From Epiperipatus broadwayi (taxonomy: Eukaryota; Onychophora; Udeonychophora; Euonychophora; Peripatidae): 64,000 nucleotides of DNA. Numbering within the stretch: position 1 is the stretch's first letter; every line of letters begins with the position of its first letter. The stretch lies in contig JAQFVV010006735.1 of the NCBI GenBank assembly GCA_028023455.1, positions 124,001 to 188,000 of the forward strand, given 5' to 3'. The notes under the pieces were generated by a model. That model ran no database searches. It saw nothing but the letters and a program-made list of their open reading frames with translations, and had not been told where the DNA came from. Made by a program: the position numbers and the translations under genes. Positions 59,831-64,000 of the stretch are shown here, piece after piece.

Positions 59831-60649
59831 TTTAAGAAATTCTTATAATTTTCTTGATTTCAATTGTAAGCTTCATTTAAGTAATAAGAAAGTTAGTTTA
59901 CAATATAGGTTTATTAAGCTTTATTTTTTAAAAAAATCAAATTAAATAAAAAAAGTCAAATAATTTTCATCAGAAAATTAAATTACTTATTGATTTATTA
60001 TACATACATAATTATATACATACTAAATATGATATAACATAGAGAGTATACATATTATCTTACTGCAGAAATATCTTGTGATATCATTTGCATAACAGAA
60101 TCTAGAATCCAGACAAAGATACCAAAGCTGACTAGATAAGGATTGTGACATTCTGAATCTGACCACATTTCCACTCATCTGCCAGTACTCTAAGACTCAA
60201 GTCCCTACAAATGATCATGCTTTAAGTTACACATATTATTTCTATCTTTCATGGCCAGCACTGGTCAGGTAGAAACATATGACTCAGGGACTTAAATATA
60301 TATATTAACTAATTTAAATGCTACCAGCATGGATTTTAAACATAACATTTATAAATTGTAATTAATGCATAGATGGTTGTTAAACTGAAATGTGGAATGA
60401 GAAGGGATTGAACCTGACCGTTGCAATATATACACTATAGGTGTGAACTTGATTTAAAGTAAAATTATACATATTAAGTGAAATTCATTTACAATCTTGT
60501 TTTGGTAAGCATTTTTTTTTAAAAAATAAAAATTTCTAATCAAAAGCAAATATGTCAAAATGTTTTCACTTAAAAAATATTTTATATATTTAATCACTTA
60601 TATGCACATATATTATTATTATCTACACATGCTAAATATTATATATACA
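59831..60649. other. Unassigned sequence with dispersed-repeat pieces
   Basis: Contains copies of the TACTAAATATRATATA...GCAGAAATATCT motif at about 59990-60080 and from about 60590 onward. The rest, including a less AT-rich patch at 60100-60290, is not recognised. Confidence 0.45.
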
Positions 60650-60980
60650 TAGGGGTTATACATATTAACTTATAGCAGAAATATCTAATGATATGTATCA
60701 AATCAATTTAAAGTACAATATAGTTTCACATTTTTATTTACTGTGTCAATACTAAAAAGTTAAAATAATAAAGATAATTTTAAAAAAAAATTAAATGCCT
60801 TTATTTATGATGCACTAAAAAGAAGAAAAAAAATGTTTCTTCAACTACAATTGGGATTTTTAACTTTGACTTGAAATAAAGCATGGGAAGTCCTGAACTT
60901 AATTAAGTCAATCCCACGCTAAAAAAAATAGATGTTCCTTCAAAATGCATGATAAATAAAAGCATTTAATTAAAAAAAAT
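60650..60980. mobile_element. Diverged relative of the 33.8-kb fold-back element
   Basis: Shares GTGTCAATACTAAAAAGTT, TTTATTTATGATGCACTAAAAAG, TTTCTTCAACTACAA, TTTAACTTTGACTTGAAATA and TTAATTAAGTCAATCCC with 33780-34180. Its right arm is shortened to AAATGCATGATAAATAAAAG next to CATTTAAT. Confidence 0.7.
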
Positions 60981-63400
60981 TATCTTTATTATTTATATTT
61001 TATAAGGATTATTATTTATAAACTAGACATTTTATTCATTATGCTTTATTAATTCTTTAATTAAATTTAGTAATAATCATTGTATAATCTAATAAAATCA
61101 TAACCATTTTATAGCAAATCATGCACATGTTTTAATTAGTTTTGTATAAATTATTCAAAAAATATCATTTAATTATATTCAGGGGTATTTTCCAGTGTTT
61201 GAAACCTTCTTAATATTAAAAAAAATGCATATGGATTTATTACTTGGGAGTTCATAAGAAGTTCAAGCGTCAGATATGCAAGCATCAGAATCAATTGTGG
61301 CATCTACCAATCTCTAATCAGATGATTCTCTATCAAACCATGTAGAATTTTTTAATATAATTTATTTCAACATTACAAAATTTAATGCTATCCCATAATT
61401 TTAACATTCTCTTACTCATTAAAAAACCTTTCTTTCTATTTGAATCTAACAAGCTAGAAATTTACTTTTGCTTTTAATTTAATACTTTCAAGAAGAGAAG
61501 GTTTTAAGTTCACTTAGCTCTAATTATGAAACCAGTTGTATCACATGTGTATTTTTAAATAAATTAATTATATAGATGCTATCAAGATCATGTAATGTTT
61601 GATGTCCCAAAGATGTAAACTGAGTGCAGCAATTCTATTCAATTGAGTATACAGTTTTACTTTTTATCACATATTATAAATATACTTACTTAAAACAAGT
61701 ATATATTCTAAAATATTATAGACTGAAATGTATTTTTTGTTTGCTTTTTGCATAACATTAGTGCGCCATTGCTTATTTCTTTTATGATTTTCTGTTTGGC
61801 TACTTTCTTTATAGCGTTAATTCTATTTTAGAAGTGTTATTTATTATTTTTCTGGATATTTAAACTTATTTTTCTTCTTGATGGTTCATTCTAGCGGTGA
61901 GATCTATACTGCTATAATGCTTCTATTAGAAACTAAAAAATCTGACTTAATTCTGTAGATTATTGTAACAACAAATACAATTATACATTTTTTCTTAATA
62001 AACTCAAATAATAAATAATTGCAAAATAAATATAAAAAAACATTCGTAATAAAAATTGCCATTAAAAAGTTTCCAGTAAAATACAAATTTAGTTACTTTT
62101 TCTCGATGGCTTATTTCACATTTAAACCAATAAATATGAATTTTTAAAAACGCGTATGTATAATTTATTTTTGCCTTTTCGTCAGTAAATAATATTTTAA
62201 AAATTAATGTTGGAGAAGTCAAATAAAAACCTTAGAGGTACAATAAATCAATAAACTTTTCCAACCAAATAAACTCGACTTTCGTTTGTAAGTGGATATA
62301 AAAGTAATAGTCTAGTAAAAGCAAGAAAATTTACTCATTAAAATTTATAGTGGGTAGAATTTAATTAAGAAGCGCACAATCTAATTAAAGTTTACAAAGA
62401 CAAGTAAGACTATGTCAGATTTAAGCTACTGGCATTTTTATCCATTTTTTATCTTTTATTTTTATCTCAATTTCAATACCTTCTTTATTTTTATTTTTTT
62501 GTTCTTTTATTTTATACATTTATTATTTGCTTAATTGTCTTCCAGAATATATCTATAAATAAATTAAATATTTAAATATTTATTCACTTTTTTTAGAGAT
62601 CTCATTTCCATAAATTTGTTTGTTTATATATCTCTTTTATTATCATAGTCTCATAACTTTGTTTTGCAAAAACTAAGACGACATCACTAAGGGTTTTTTT
62701 TTTTTTACCAATTATTATTTTACTTATCTTTTTTAATAATTTTTTATAATGAAGGTTTTATTTTATTTTCATTGTTATTGTCTGTAGTTTGTTTGCCTTG
62801 CTTTCTTCCATTTGTTTTATTTATTTATTTTTAAATATATAATTATTACTATTTATATTAGCAGTAAAAAATCAGAATGATGTTGGCAGTGATTGATCAT
62901 ATCTGTCTCAACAGGAGCACAATTTTGAACTATGACAAGTAAATAATAAATACGAAAAGGGAAAGATGATTATAAAATGATCAAAGAGGGAAAAGATAAT
63001 CTGAGTTTCTATACTAGTGAATGATTGTGATGTTACAGATTTGAGATGACGGATAAACTGGTAATCTCTGTGATACAACAGTTATTCACTCTTTCACAAA
63101 CTGTTAAAAATAGATAGAAACTACCTCTATTTTGTATGGAAATAGTGTAATAAAAAATAAACTGTCAATACAAATATGAAGGTTCAGGTGCTTGAGATCT
63201 CTAGCTCACCTGCAAGTAAAAGTTGTTTATGGAATATATGTAAAGGGAGATAGGGTGGTTTCAGATTCTGCTTTGATGGGTTGAAATTGGCATAGTGATG
63301 CACTAGCAAAAACAAAATATTTTGAAATAATTATAAATTACTTTATTGATAATATAAATCATTGTTACAATTATTTATTTCTGTTATCAGCACTCATATT
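60981..63400. other. Unassigned AT-rich sequence
   Basis: No gene is recognised. Two overlapping minus frames (61904-62222) are AT-driven without motifs. Confidence 0.5.
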
Positions 63401-63419
63401 CATAAGATTAATAACAACA

Positions 63420-63689
63420 ATGGAACCTAAATATTTAGACTTTCTGATCAAAATAAACCTAAATGCTCTTCCTACAAGCCATTTTATAGTCACCCATAGG
63501 GGTTTCTCATGTATAGACCAGGTCTGTCCTTTATATCAAAGGGATGATGAGACCATGTTGCATCTTTTCTGTCATTGTACATCGCTTCAATATTATAGAG
63601 ACATTATAGCCTCCATCTATATAACCCAGAAGTCTACTCTCACTACTTTGATTAGTAGTATTGGCATTGGTGTGTTTTCCATCTATTAG
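63420..63689 (+). pseudogene. Zinc-finger-like C-terminal fragment of a non-LTR element
   Basis: The frame reads INLNALPTSHFIVTHRGFSC, then IDQVCPLYQRDDETMLHLF with CHCTSLQYYRDII. The spacing CPLx(4)DETxxHLFxHC resembles the zinc-binding knuckle found after the RT domain of many LINEs (zf-RVT-like). One expected Cys in CPLC is Tyr here. No RT blocks are seen upstream, so it is a 5'-truncated remnant or a host gene piece. Confidence 0.5.
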
Positions 63690-64000
63690 GATTTCCACTT
63701 TCTTACTCTTTGCATATTGGTCCATTAGATATATGCTTATCTTTAATCCTACCATTGATAATCCCCATTAATTATTCATATCAAATCTTTGAACCATGAT
63801 AGAGACAAAAAATTAACTCCTTTATTTATTTTTAAGACTACATGGGACCTTCTTTCCATTGCAGATTTTCATTTATGATGCTTGAGGTGTACATTTAGCT
63901 GTTTCTGACGGCAAGACTACATATGTAATCCTCATTCTGACTTTGTCATTAACTGTATTACTTTCACCATTGTACTAATGTAATCATTTTATCTAAGTAA
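63690..64000. other. Unassigned, possible 3' part of the preceding remnant
   Basis: Short readable pieces such as TTWDLLSIADFHL may continue the LINE C-terminus. No further feature is supported before the window ends. Confidence 0.3.

Overview
This is AT-rich eukaryotic DNA from an invertebrate animal genome. The evidence is very low GC by eye, very long microsatellites, decayed RTE, Jockey and Penelope retroelements, fold-back and MITE-like elements, and no bacterial-style operons. The RTE and Penelope remnants resemble families common in arthropods and molluscs, but the sequence does not fix the species. I found no convincing intact host gene. All recognisable coding sequence is transposable-element remnant on either strand. 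One unassigned 97-codon frame on the minus strand near 8.55-8.84 kb is the only candidate for a host exon.

Layout. 1-9 kb: mostly unassigned AT-rich sequence with a 51-bp tandem duplication, nested inverted repeats (2.05-2.73 kb), a perfect 41-bp-arm hairpin (3.19-3.28 kb), two GA microsatellites and a tRNA-like element (7.1 kb, minus). 9.0-11.4 kb: a decayed Jockey-like LINE on the minus strand, split by a short repeat also found inverted at 11.45-11.89 kb and palindromic at 11.9-12.15 kb and 27.0-27.4 kb. 12.6 kb: a (TAA)n array of about 107 units. 14.55-17.4 kb: a nearly full-length but frameshifted RTE LINE on the minus strand (endonuclease, RT with FADD box, C-terminus). 17.9-21.0 kb: a second, older RTE-like LINE on the plus strand with a MITE in its endonuclease. 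21-34.5 kb: unassigned sequence carrying a 64-bp-arm hairpin (22.0 kb), a tRNA-like element (25.0 kb), long fold-back elements (25.87-26.6, 29.1-29.74 and 33.78-34.18 kb), RTE fragments around a (TCTA)62 array (28 kb) and a 750-bp element (30.8-31.56 kb).

34.55-50.26 kb is the main structure. It is a tandem LTR-internal-LTR-internal-LTR array of one LTR retrotransposon, element on the minus strand, with about 3-kb LTRs. A polypurine tract and a decayed lysine-tRNA-type primer-binding region sit at the expected LTR junctions. The internal parts keep gag-like, weakly protease-like and integrase C-terminal remnants, but no reverse transcriptase. LTR copies B and C carry a 768-bp insertion that is absent from copy A. 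Its relative is the 30.8-kb element. A short hairpin inside it is in opposite orientation in copies B and C. A row of six primer-binding-site-like modules spans the LTR/leader junction.

50.3-64 kb: a MITE directly beside the array, a third LINE remnant (minus, 51.27-52.35 kb), half of a fold-back element, a third fragment of the first RTE family (56.2 kb), a 262-bp-period tandem repeat (58.3-58.9 kb), a Penelope-like GIY-YIG C-terminus (59.1-59.8 kb, minus), another fold-back copy (60.65-60.98 kb) and a zinc-finger-like LINE C-terminus (63.4-63.7 kb). The genes do not form a pathway. The window is a gene-poor repeat landscape.
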